DNA of 64,000 nucleotides, from assembly GCA_030685235.1 (NCBI GenBank), contig MU839098.1, positions 310,001 through 374,000 on the forward strand, written 5' to 3'. Position numbers and translations under genes: made by a program. Below are positions 12,005-22,200 of the stretch, piece by piece. This DNA is from Copromyces sp. CBS 386.78 (Eukaryota; Ascomycota; Sordariomycetes; Sordariales; Sordariaceae). The first letter of the stretch is position 1, and each line of letters opens with the position of its first letter. Below the pieces are notes generated by a model. That model had not been told where the DNA came from, did not search any database, and saw only the letters and a program-made list of their open reading frames with translations.

Positions 12005-13335
12005 AAATTGGAACAGAACGAACCGGGTCAAGGGCCATTACGATGCTCTGAATTGTGCAACCAATTCTCGGTGTTCTTATCCTTCTGCCACCAGACTTGG
12101 CTTGGAAGTGTCCGTTGGTGGTACCAGGACAGAAAAGCGGGCAATGTTTGTTTGTTTCCGTCTCTGGCATCACTAGGGCAACCCAGCAGGCTGGGCTGTT
12201 TCCCATGGTGAGACTTTCAAAGGGACTTCAAGAGCAAGACATCGTGGTGCGTAAGTCGAACTAACTGGCAGCTCCTTGACCAGAACCTCCAACACACACA
12301 CCTGACGATCACAACACTTTATGTTATTGTTGATTCGTCCTACTGAGGATGTTGTGCTGAAGACTTCGGAGAGAAGTAACCGAGCCATTGTCTAAATGCA
12401 AAGGTTACCAGACTGAAATATGGGATATATCCCGTCCCGGCTGACTGCCAAATACACGATGGTAACTATACAATCTTGATAAACTCGAAGTGCTCATCCT
12501 CAGTCAAGTCGAAAACTATGGATATCCTGCATGTGTAAAGTGTGAATATCGATGTTGTGAAGAGAACCTGCCCCGCGATATCGCTGAGGTGATCTGCAAG
12601 TTGGGCAAGACAAGGGGGAGCTTCAGATCCACTGTTGGTAATGGCCCGTGCGCTCACATCTTCATCGGCGCTGATTGGCTGGATGCATTCAAGCTCTCTG
12701 ACCGACAGCCCAATTCGAACCAGCACGTCCCTGCAGCAGAGACGCCCTTTTCGAACGAATCGAGGCCGGTCCGTCTAAATGTCGCGTCGTGTGTTACCAG
12801 TAGTTACCAGAAAACATCCATCTCTGCGACCGGACGACTGAACTGACTTCTGCGGCTATCCGATCTTGAAGACCTTCCTCCCAGAGACCCCAACTGTCAA
12901 CCAGACCCTGGACCCTTCCCACGTCCCCACCAAACAACGCAGCTGCTGGCAGACAACCTCAACGCCCACTCGACCTCCCGGCTGGCAATGCCTTTATGAC
13001 ATTCTGATTGTTGACGATATACGATTGCAAACGACCGATACATTCAACCTCCTCTGTTTACTCTAGGTCTTTTGACCGACGACAGGCGACGTTCGACTAC
13101 TTTACGCCCTACCCACCGGGCCCCTCTCCCGCAGAGACACGAACACCCTTGTCGAAGCCTGGTCTGGTCTTCACCCCGCCTCCGCGATTCTACGATAGCA
13201 TCATCACCACCGCTGGGACGGTTAGGTGGCAGCGGCGGATAGCGGGCAGCTAGAGAAACCTCGTCCCTTCATCAACCACCGACCTTACATGTCCACGATA
13301 CGATAACCTACCCTTCACATACAACAAAAACAACA
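12005..13335. other. Intergenic region upstream of ro-4
   Basis: No coding region is supported. The 3' UTR of the preceding gene and the promoter and leader of ro-4 lie here. The final 250 bases are C/A-rich, with ACAACAAAAACAACA immediately before the ro-4 ATG, a typical fungal leader. A GGTTCGAA-like box on the minus strand near 12710 was checked for a tRNA and did not fold as one. Confidence 0.45.
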
Positions 13336-14761
13336 ATGACAGACTCGTTGCACAACGCGCCCATTGTGCTCGACAATGGCTCGGGCACCATTCGCGCCGG
13401 CTTCGCGGGTGACGACGTACCAAAATGCCACTTCCCTTCCTTCGTAGGGAGGCCAAAGCACCTCCGAGTGCTGGCCGGCGCATTAGAGGGCGAGGTGTTT
13501 ATCGGCCAAAAGGCGGCCACAGAGTTGCGCGGCTTGCTCAAGATCCGATATCCGCTGGAGCACGGCATCGTGACGGATTGGGACGACATGGAGAAGATTT
13601 GGGCGTATGTGTATGATGAGGGGTTGAAGACGCTTAGTGAAGAGGTTCGTCTTGTCCAACCTTTCTCGAGAACAGTCTTAAGATGGTAGCTAACAACTTG
13701 TCCAACACTGCTAGCATCCAGTGCTCCTAACCGAACCACCCCTCAACCCGCGCGCAAACCGCGACACAGCCGCTCAGATCCTTTTCGAGACCTTCAACGT
13801 GCCGGCGCTCTACACCTCCATCCAAGCCGTCCTGTCTTTGTACGCCTCCGGGCGAACGACAGGCGTGGTCCTCGACTCAGGCGACGGCGTGTCGCATGCC
13901 GTGCCCGTCTACCAGGGTTTCACTGTGCCCAACAGTATCCGGCGCATCGACGTCGCAGGGCGAGACGTGACCGAGTACCTGCAGACGCTGCTGCGCAAGA
14001 GCGGCTACGTGTTCCACACGAGCGCCGAGAAGGAGGTGGTCAGGCTGATCAAGGAGAGCGTCACGTACGTGGCGCATGATCCGCGCAAGGAGGAGAAGGA
14101 GTGGGCGGCGGCGAAGATGGATCCGGCCAAGATTGCTGAATATGTCTTGCCGGATGGGAATAAGTTGAAGGTAATGTTATACTTTTTACTCCCTCCCCTA
14201 TCTCTTGCCAACTGGGCGTGGTTGGGGCAAAGGAAAGGAAACAAAAGGAAGGCAGAACGGAACTGACACCCACCAAAGATAGGAGCAGAGCGCTTCCGCG
14301 CCCCGGAAATCCTCTTCGACCCCGAGATCATCGGCCTCGAGTACCCCGGCGTGCACCAGATAGTGGTCGACTCGATCAACCGGACGGACCTGGACCTGCG
14401 CAGGGACCTGTACTCCAACATTGTGCTGTCCGGCGGCAGCACGCTCACCAAGGGCTTCGGCGACCGCTTGCTCACGGAAGTGCAGAAGCTCGCGGTGAAG
14501 GACATGCGGATAAAGATCTTTGCGCCGCCGGAGAGGAAGTACTCGACCTGGATCGGTGGCAGTATTTTGGCGGGTTTGAGCACGTTTAGAAAGGTATGTT
14601 TTTGTGCATGTGTCTGTCTGTATTTGTGGACATGGACAAGAAGGGAACTTGGAAAGGGGTAATGAGATGTGTGCTAACCAATTTTCTTTGATCAACAGAT
14701 GTGGGTTAGCATTGACGACTGGCACGAGAATCCGGATATCATTCATACGAAGTTTACATGA
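13336..14761 (+). CDS. ro-4: Centractin / actin-related protein 1 (dynactin), ropy-4
   Basis: Arp1 forms the short filament of dynactin, the dynein activator that drives nuclear and vesicle movement in hyphae. Loss in Neurospora gives the ropy phenotype. Four exons, 13336-13644, 13715-14170, 14279-14593 and 14699-14761, sum to 1143 nt and give 380 aa, the length I recall for N. crassa RO-4. Nucleotide-binding motifs are present: phosphate loop 1 [15 protein letters not shown], phosphate loop 2 [15 protein letters not shown] and the adenosine motif [13 protein letters not shown]. Centractin-type signatures are [40 protein letters not shown] and the ending [19 protein letters not shown]. The first donor is GTTCGT, less canonical than the others. 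The stop is part of three consecutive in-frame TGAs. Confidence 0.97.
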
Positions 14762-15240
14762 TGATGACGACGACGAGACGGGGGCGAGGAATTGAGGAAG
14801 CGAGCGAGCGAGCGAGCCGGAGAGCAAGGGCACTGGTTGTCTAATGAAACCAAATTTTACCGTACATCACCATCAGACCTACCTGCCAGCTACAAGCTTC
14901 TTCTGTGCTATACCCCTAACGGTATGGAGTCATATGTTACGGCATTTGCCTCGATCAGTCCTCGGAGGACGAAGTATCCTATTCCAGTTCAAGTCTTGAG
15001 GCTGAAAAGATAGGGGCTCGTAAGGAGGCTGGAGAGCATGTAAATAAGGGGTAGGCAGGCAGAGCAAGGGGACGTTGTGAGCAGTGAGCACCTTGACAGT
15101 CGGTCACCTTGGTAACCACAAAGGACTACAAGAGTACAAAATATCTCATCCACCAGCGAGCAGCTGCTAGGCAGCTGGTAGATAAAACAGTCAACGTCCT
15201 AAATACTTGCTCCGCGTATCCAGTGCGCTCCATTGTTCGT

Positions 15241-15279
15241 GGACACAGCTGTGGACAACCTCTGCGGACACAGCTGTGG
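15241..15279. repeat. Direct repeat of a palindromic 14-mer
   Basis: GGACACAGCTGTGG occurs at 15241-15254 and again at 15266-15279. Each copy contains the palindrome CACAGCTGTG. Spacing is 25 bases centre to centre. Confidence 0.8.
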
Positions 15280-15361
15280 GGGCCAACCTCCTGGTCGATC
15301 ATACTGTGGTCGTCACAGTGCCGTGTGAGCGTCGGAATCCGTGGATGGCAGAAGAAGATCC

Positions 15362-15389
<28 letters not shown>
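15362..15389 (+). repeat. Poly(A) homopolymer, 28 bases
   Basis: An uninterrupted run of A in the ro-4 downstream spacer, flanked by GAAGATCC and GTCGAAGC. It could be a microsatellite or the trace of an old retrotransposed poly(A) tail, but no element body or target duplication was seen. Confidence 0.9.
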
Positions 15390-15392
<3 letters not shown>

Positions 15393-17691
15393 GAAGCGAA
15401 CCCAAGCGAAGCTGCCCCTGCGGATGGAGGAGGCCCGTGTGCGATCGTTCGTTCAAGGCGATGGAGCGAGCAACACAAGCGGTGACGAGGGATTTGCATG
15501 GGGCGCTGGCAGGCTGGGAAATGTTTGGCAGGGCATGGCAGGGCCTTGGATCAAAAGTGCCCAGCAGTTGCCCAGGTGGGTTGGGGAATGGAGACACGGG
15601 AGATCGGGAGGGAGTTGATCATGGAATAAGTTGAGACTTTGGGAGAGGAAGTTCCATGGAAGGATGGGCGGTTAGGGTTCGGGTTGTACGTGGTGACAAG
15701 CGAAACTTGATTCCCGGTCTTGGAAGTTGAAAGTTGAACTTGACTACCTACGTGAGAAGTTGGTGAATGGTCTATAGATGAATCCTGAGTGAACATGGAA
15801 TGGAAGTTGATAACACGAATTGCCAAAGGTATACATACGTACTTGTACCTGAAACCTCTTGGAAGTTCCAGCAAAGTATCTACACAGAACATCTTCAATT
15901 TCCCACGATAGACGACATGGACAAGATCAAAGCAAGAGTCAAGGCACTCGGAAAGGTCGAAAGGAGGAATGTCAATAGCATTGTCAAAGTCCAGCCCAAA
16001 CATTCGTACTGTGCGGTGTTCGACACAGAGTCACAGAGTACAGACAGCAGCATATCACGCCAATATCGCAAACACCATTCAGCACCATCTCCCTTCCCTT
16101 TCCGGATCTACAAGTAACATATGTAGAGGTAGAGTAGAGGCATCATCCAACCCGGACATGGCGCAATATATCCAACAGTTGGACTTGCTACTACTCATTA
16201 TTGTGGTGTGCCCATCGTAACCGATGGCGACAATTGCGACTGGCCATGACTGTCCAGACTGACCAGACAGCCACTTTGTGAGACACGAGAAGCCTGAAGC
16301 TGGAGGGCAACATGGGAGTTTTGTGAGACCTGACCAGACCGGTTGGCTTGCCCGGATTCCGGACTATAGAATGGGTGTTTGAGTAGATAGTTACTTTGCA
16401 TTTGTCGTCAGGGCGTCGCCCGGCAGAGGCAAGTTACACAACAGTGGTGTCAAAGTGCCTCATTGTGGGATTGAGTTCGTGAATCTCCTTTCGGAGGTTT
16501 GACTTTGAAATGACTTGTTTGGCTCCCCGACGGCGGCGAGATGTTGGGTTCTAGGTAATTCTTTGCTTGTTCCTCTCCAGGTTCAAGCCAAGTTCCTTGT
16601 CGGTGCCGGGGACTCGGATGAGGCTTGCCAACCTGCTGGCGAACTAGGATCTGTTTCACGATCATAGCTCGTCGTAGCTCGTCACTATTCCCGACGGCCA
16701 GCAACAAGTGAGTGGCCTGGTCGCTGGCTGGCAAGGGGCCTGGATTCTAGAAGCTTTTCAGACCTCCGAGTCCCCGTCAGGCTCTCACTAAGTCTGCTAG
16801 TTTTTTGGGGGGTTTTCCACACATCAGTCCACAAACCTAGAGTGAATGAAGGGTATACCTCCGGCGGTGAATATTCTCCTCGCTCGGTGCTCCAGTTGTG
16901 GGAGCTGTGTTGTTCAAGAAAACCCACCGTTTGGTTCAATAGTTTATGCTAGGCTGCTTGAATTCCAGCGCACTGGATAGATGTCGTGGTAGGGCTTCAA
17001 GACCTGACTTAGCTTCCACACATATTTTGTTGGGCTGAAGTTCACGATGTTCGTATTCCACTGCCTTGTCCGTATGTTTTTGAAATCCCGAAATCTGAAG
17101 TTTACTTGCCGAACTGTCATGGACATCGTATGTGCAGTTGTACCCCCAAGGTTCCCCATGGCCCCATCTCCCCATGCCGTCTCCAGTTTGCCGAATGCCG
17201 CCGGAGGACCGGGGCCCGGGGGGCAGGACTACGGAGGTTCCGCTCGGTCCGAACACCGACCTCCAGTTTGCGACGGGGCTTGAGCTTGGGCCTTGGTCGA
17301 TGTCATCCTTGGACCTTGGATTTTGCGAATCGAGCACCGGCAATTCGAACGTGCCCTGTGTGCCCTGGAAAGGGGAGCAAACGAGGGTTTCGGCGCCCTG
17401 GATGGAAGCTCCAGGTATTTTGTGAAAGGCCGCACCGGCCATCTCCGGGTTTTGGTTTTTATTGGTCTTCCGTGCGCGCACACCGAGCCCGGTTTTGAAA
17501 CTCCCGCGCTCCCGTGAAGCTGTTTCGGCGGCTTGCCATGCGGTCAGCTGGCGGATTTTGAAGTTCAGAAATGTTTCACTTCGATTCATGCATTGAAATG
17601 TCACGTCTGCAAATTTAGGAAGCGGTAAAAAAATAGATGGCAGTCAGAAAATGTTCGATTTTGAATTTGTTCGTCCACCACATTTCCTGCC

Positions 17692-17727
17692 AAAAAAAAA
17701 AAAAGAAAAAAAAAGAAAAGAAAAAAG
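17692..17727 (+). repeat. A-rich tract interrupted by single G
   Basis: A run of A residues broken by isolated G residues, in the spacer between ro-4 and the GRGGAGN gene. It is a purine-only low-complexity tract with no coding potential. Confidence 0.8.
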
Positions 17728-18504
17728 TGTTGGTAACTGAAAAACAAATCCATCCAGTACATGATCGCTCTCTCTCTCACTCTCGCCATGGGGTATCTTG
17801 ATATTTGCTTTTAAATCAATGTCAAAAGCAGAACAATCGCATCGAAAAACTTGCTGTTTCATGCCAGCAAAAAAAACAAACGCCGATTTTGTGCCTTTCC
17901 CTTGTGTCGTTGGGATCGATTTGTGAGGAGCTGAGGAGGCTCTTTGGGTTTTTGCGGGGAGCGTCAGCGCTGCAGAAAGAACCAAGAGATGAACCCCTAA
18001 TTTTTCTTGGCAGCCACCAAAACAATCCGCGAGCCCAACCAATCAGAAACGAGTGAATTGGCCATGATCCAACGACACGCTGTGGTTTTGTGTGTTGTGA
18101 AAGGAAAAACAACTCTCCAAAGAGAAGTTGTTGGTCTGTGAGATATCTCTCTTTCTCGCCGTTTGTTTTGCTGAGATCCCCCCATTACATGATTGCTGAT
18201 AAAGAAAACTTTTTTGCTCAGTTCTTTTGTGAACTGTCGCGGCTAAAACTTTTGATCCCAAAATTCCCGATTCATCATAGGATTCCCTTCGTGGTTGAAA
18301 AACCCAATGGCCCGGATGTGACATACACAATCGCAGAAGCCGCCCGTAACGCCGTGCTAATGTTGTTGAAAAAATAAAACATTTGTAGAAAAAAAAAACG
18401 TCCATAGGTTGAATGATGGAGTAGTGTGTGTGCGTAGAAGTGAAAAAAAAAAAAGAGTATGAAGTAGGAGGAGGAGGATGAAGAGGGAGAGGAGGAAGGT
18501 TGTA

Positions 18505-18777
18505 TTAGGATGATGGTTCCAGGGAGAGGTTGCGTCGAATGCTTGCCGCGGGTGTTGACAAGTACTTCGGTCGAAGAGCGGGTTCGGAGTGATATCTGCG
18601 AAGACCAGCACGCTGGGTTGCAGTTCGGTGGCTGTCCTTCTCATCGCTGGCATCATCATCCCTAACCCCATGATCCCCTTCGACTGCTTCTTCCTCCCTG
18701 CTGCTCTCTCCATACTCTGCCAGTGACAAGCGCCACTCATAAAGCGTCCTCTTGCTTCTTTTGACGGAACGGGCCTC
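18505..18777 (-). other. In-frame open extension after the GRGGAGN-protein TAG
   Basis: Reading on past the TAG at 18778-18780, the same frame is open for 90 codons to TAA at 18505-18507. The translation looks protein-like: a basic start (EARSVKRSKRTLYEWRLSL), an acidic middle (REEEAVEGDHG, RDDDASDEKD) and a Ser/Arg/Pro tail with RRYHSEPALRPKYLST. Either the stop is bypassed, or an unseen splice removes it, or this is a chance open 3' UTR. No good donor with proper spacing was found; a CTCAC/TTAG pair just before the stop could act as a weak acceptor. Confidence 0.3.
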
Positions 18778-19242
18778 CTAACCCTTGTGAGCAAGATTGC
18801 TCAACGTCCTCCAGAAGCCAGAGCGGTGGCTGTCGGTGGTGCTGATGGAGTCACGACGATTCCTGCTCCTCGAGCTGCCCTCAGAACGGATGCTGATCTT
18901 GTCGCTGACGGTGCTGAAGATGTTGCCGGCACCGCCTCGCCCGACGTAGCCCATGGTGGCAGCCTTCTCGCGGACCTCGGCCCTCTGGTACTCCTCGTCG
19001 AAAGAAAGGATAGGACGCTGGGTGTAGGTGTGGGCGTTGCCGGCGCCACCGCGGCCCGAGTAGAAACGGCCGGGAGCGCTGGTTTGTGCTGATGGTGTGA
19101 CCTTGGTGGGAACGCCGGTCGAAGGAGTGGTCTTGGGAGCCTTGAAGAAATTACCGGCACCGCCGCGGCCAGCCTTGGTGTAGGTATTTTGCACTACCGT
19201 GGGGTGGGGCTCGGTGATGGTGTATGATGGTGTCCTTTCCAT
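18778..19242 (-). CDS. GRGGAGN-repeat protein, DUF3602 / Par32-Amu1 type
   Basis: A small single-exon protein of 154 aa, ATG at 19240-19242 and TAG at 18778-18780. Three copies of GRGGAGN stand at about residues 23, 68 and 107, embedded in disordered Ser/Thr/Pro-rich sequence, with a Ser/Arg-rich tail (SSRSRNRRDS). This repeat defines the fungal DUF3602 family. In yeast, Par32/Amu1 is a member: a TORC1-Npr1 controlled phosphoprotein that inhibits the ammonium transporters Mep1 and Mep3. A nitrogen-signalling role here is inferred from that family link alone. I chose this ATG because MERTPSYTITEP starts the conserved region. The frame remains open upstream to 19875, but that part is CAC/ACA-rich and looks like leader sequence. 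Confidence 0.85.
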   Translation of the reverse strand: MERTPSYTITEPHPTVVQNTYTKAGRGGAGNFFKAPKTTPSTGVPTKVTPSAQTSAPGRFYSGRGGAGNAHTYTQRPILSFDEEYQRAEVREKAATMGYVGRGGAGNIFSTVSDKISIRSEGSSRSRNRRDSISTTDSHRSGFWRTLSNLAHKG

Positions 19243-22200
19243 TGTGACGGTTGTGTCTGGATGTGACGTGTGGTGTTGTTTGGTTGAGGTGGTTGTGAGA
19301 AAACTGTGGAGACTCTCTACCAGCAGTTCTTGGCTTGTGGTGTGATGATGCCGAGTTGGTTGTACGTCAAGGACAGAGGCTGTCGTATGTTTGACTGGTT
19401 CGGACGTTTGATGTCCGAGTAGATGTGTTCGTGTGGTTGAGAATTGTCTGTGTCGGAGACGAGCAGTTGAGACTGAAGGTATGGATCCGTGTGTAGGTAA
19501 GACGGGAGACAAGAGGTGCGGACCCTGAGGGATTCGGTCTTTTAATAGATGAGGGTATATTGTAGAGGGGTCACTCGAGGGGTCGTTGCTTCGTGGGTTT
19601 TGAAGATGGGGATGGGATGCCCGGCCAAGGAAGGCTGGCCAAGAAAAATGTCTTATTGCAGCTTCATGGATGCAGCCGGCGGGATCCAACTGGGCCCCAA
19701 CTGCAGGTGTGGTGCTCTGACGGTACCGTAATTCTGGGGACAGTGACGAGTCCCTCTTGGCACGTTGCTGGGACACCATGGAACCACCTAGCGCTGCCCA
19801 GTGATTGCCCAGTGTTTGGACCCAAAAGTGGGCAACCACATGACTCCTCTTTGTCCAGACTTGTACACGGCGCACCTGCCCTCGCTTCTCGGCTACCTAA
19901 CCGTTACTTGCAAGTACTTTGTACCTTTTTTGTTATACCGACACAACCTAAATACAGGGACACACTGGGCTCGGATGGATTGCGAAATTTTCAAGACCCA
20001 AGGCGAATGGAGACAATGGACCGCAGCTGGAGCAGCAGAAGAGCCAACGTGGACTTGCGCAACGGAGTGACTGGCCTCCTCTCTATCGTGACTTTTGTGA
20101 CTTTGCGCAACCGAGATGGAGAAAGCGGAGATGCCAAAATCTGTGGTTGCTGCTGTGCCATGATCCATTGTGCAAGTGTCTCGGAAGTACGTTACAGTAC
20201 AGGAGGTGGTGAAAGTGGTGCTCTAATGGTGTGTGTGTGGTACAGTTTGTCGTCGTTGTCGCTTGTCGGAAGGAGGTTTCCTGTTGACGATAATGACAAC
20301 AACCAGCAACAACCTCTGCAGGTGGATCCCGTCTCCCAATGGCGTCAGGTGCTTCTCGACCTCTGAACGGCGGCTTGGGCTGAGAATTTGCAGCGGCGGA
20401 CAAGGCCATGGCAGTCACGACACCTGCAGTCAATCGCAGAGGCAGTCGACGCCCAGTCCACGCCGACCCACGAACGGTCGACAACGGTCCATTCAACCTT
20501 TCTCTTTAGCACATAGAAACTCCCAGAGCGGGCCCTGTCTCGCAGTCACGAGGCGGACCAGCACTTTTTGTTACGAGATTATTACCCCATAATTTGGGAA
20601 TTGTTGTTGGGTACTTTTTATATCACAGACGCACAGAAAGTGTACCCTCGAGATACCTGCATCTGGTCCATGCGTCCTGCAAGGGACGGCGACGAAGCTG
20701 CTGCGACCAAATTTCTGGACACTTGGACGAAACTCTTTTTTCCTTTGCAAGTGTGCGACACGAGACCGCAGCATTCCGCCTGGCAGCTGCCGCCCCTGCT
20801 TGGTTGGCTTGGCAAAAGGCGGACGTCGATGCAGTCTTCCCGCCGTGATCTCCAACGACCTGAAGCATGGCCGATGCGACCATGGTGATTTGTCGTTCAA
20901 CATTGGCCTTGTCACTCTGCCGAACTGCCGCCGCTCTTTTTGTGAAGTGTTCAGTTGTTTCCTCATTTCCCATTTGCTTTCGGGCATGTTTGCACCACCA
21001 GTCAGCCATCTCGCGTCAGCCAGTGTCTTCATTGCCCCCCTCGATGTCACAATGTCAATATGCCTCGGCGGCTTTTTGGGGGAGCTGAGACCGTCCTCTG
21101 TCCGTCCACCGACGGCATTGAGGGTTGAAAGGCGGCGGTCAGTTGGATATATGCCGGACTCCGTACTCCGTAACTGGAAGCCTACACTATGTCCAGATGG
21201 CGGAACAAGCGAGAGAAATCCAGTGTGGTTTTGTTTCCCCATCGAGCATCGACCCCTGATGTACGTTATAGGTGTCTTGGAGTCGTTCCTGAAATTCGTA
21301 GGTTTCTCTCTGAAATATCACCGATATGATTCTTATTTTGTTCGGTGCTTGGCGGTGTAGCGACGCGCCATGTGGAGTGTACGAACCTCTTTGGGTTTTA
21401 ATTTTGTTTCTATTTTTCTCTTTCACTGCTGGTGATGTTGCGGTGCTAGGGACGACGCTAGAGGCGAAGACCCCTCACAGTTTGAGGTGACCTCGAAGTT
21501 TCTCAACATGCCCCTGGTGACCGTTCTTTGTCTCACCACACCATGGCCCATGCACAACCTGTCGGCTGGTTTCCCGGTCCAGAATCTTTTCTCCCACTCG
21601 GCATCGACCACCCATCGACCGCCCTGATCGAATGGATCACCTGGTGAAAATTTTCCCCTCTCCCGGGATCCATCCGTGATCCATCTCCGGCTTCATCAAA
21701 AAAAGGAGCTTTTCCCTAGGCGAAGCGGGTCTCCAGTTTCCCAGGCACAAGTCTTCCAAGAGTTGGCCCGAGTGCCGACAACCCCGGATTCTGGACGATC
21801 ATGCGGTCAATGCTCCTGACTTCTTTGCTCTTTTCGATGAGATCCATCATGCCGCTTCAAATCCGAGTCCCGAACGAGGAATGGTGATGCAGAGGCCACA
21901 GAGGAGACGGAGCTGCATCTTGTTGTTGTCATGTCCCGCTAGAGATGGTTCAAACAACTAGTGCTGCCCCTGGATCCTCATGGTGAAGAAGCAAGAGAGC
22001 CTGAAATGGAAACCAAAGTCAGCTCAGGCTGAAGTGAGAGAAATGGGTAGCGGCCAAGTAACAGCCAATCATCTAAACGTAATAGAGGAAATTCACGATG
22101 GAGTCAAGAAGTCAAACCAAGTAGCGAAGCCCTCGACGAAGATCGTCGGCAAGATGGATCACGAAGCCAACGTTACCCCTCGTTTTGGACAAGGCCAAAG

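Larger units (their letters stand above)
14762..18504. other. Long convergent spacer between ro-4 and the GRGGAGN gene
   Basis: About 3.7 kb without a supported gene. The longest frame (16936-17604, minus, 222 codons) has no recognisable motif and no splice partners. The region holds a 28-base A run (15362-15389), an interrupted A tract (17692-17727) and a pair of short palindromic repeats (15241-15279). It receives the 3' UTRs of both flanking genes. An unannotated lncRNA cannot be excluded. Confidence 0.4.

Noticed and set aside
12640..12730. Possible tRNA on the minus strand (GGTTCGAATTG box)
   Set aside because: The flanking bases do not form acceptor, D or anticodon stems.
15362..15389. 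Retrotransposon insertion ending in the 28-A run
   Set aside because: No coding remnant, target-site duplication or RIP-like composition next to it.
16936..17604. 222-codon minus-strand frame between ro-4 and the GRGGAGN gene
   Set aside because: No recognisable motif, mixed composition, no splicing partners; could be an orphan gene but the sequence gives no positive support.
19593..21242. Frames of 257 (plus) and 223 (minus) codons in the gene-poor block
   Set aside because: Translations lack domain-like patterns, and starts depend on non-ATG or poor-context codons.
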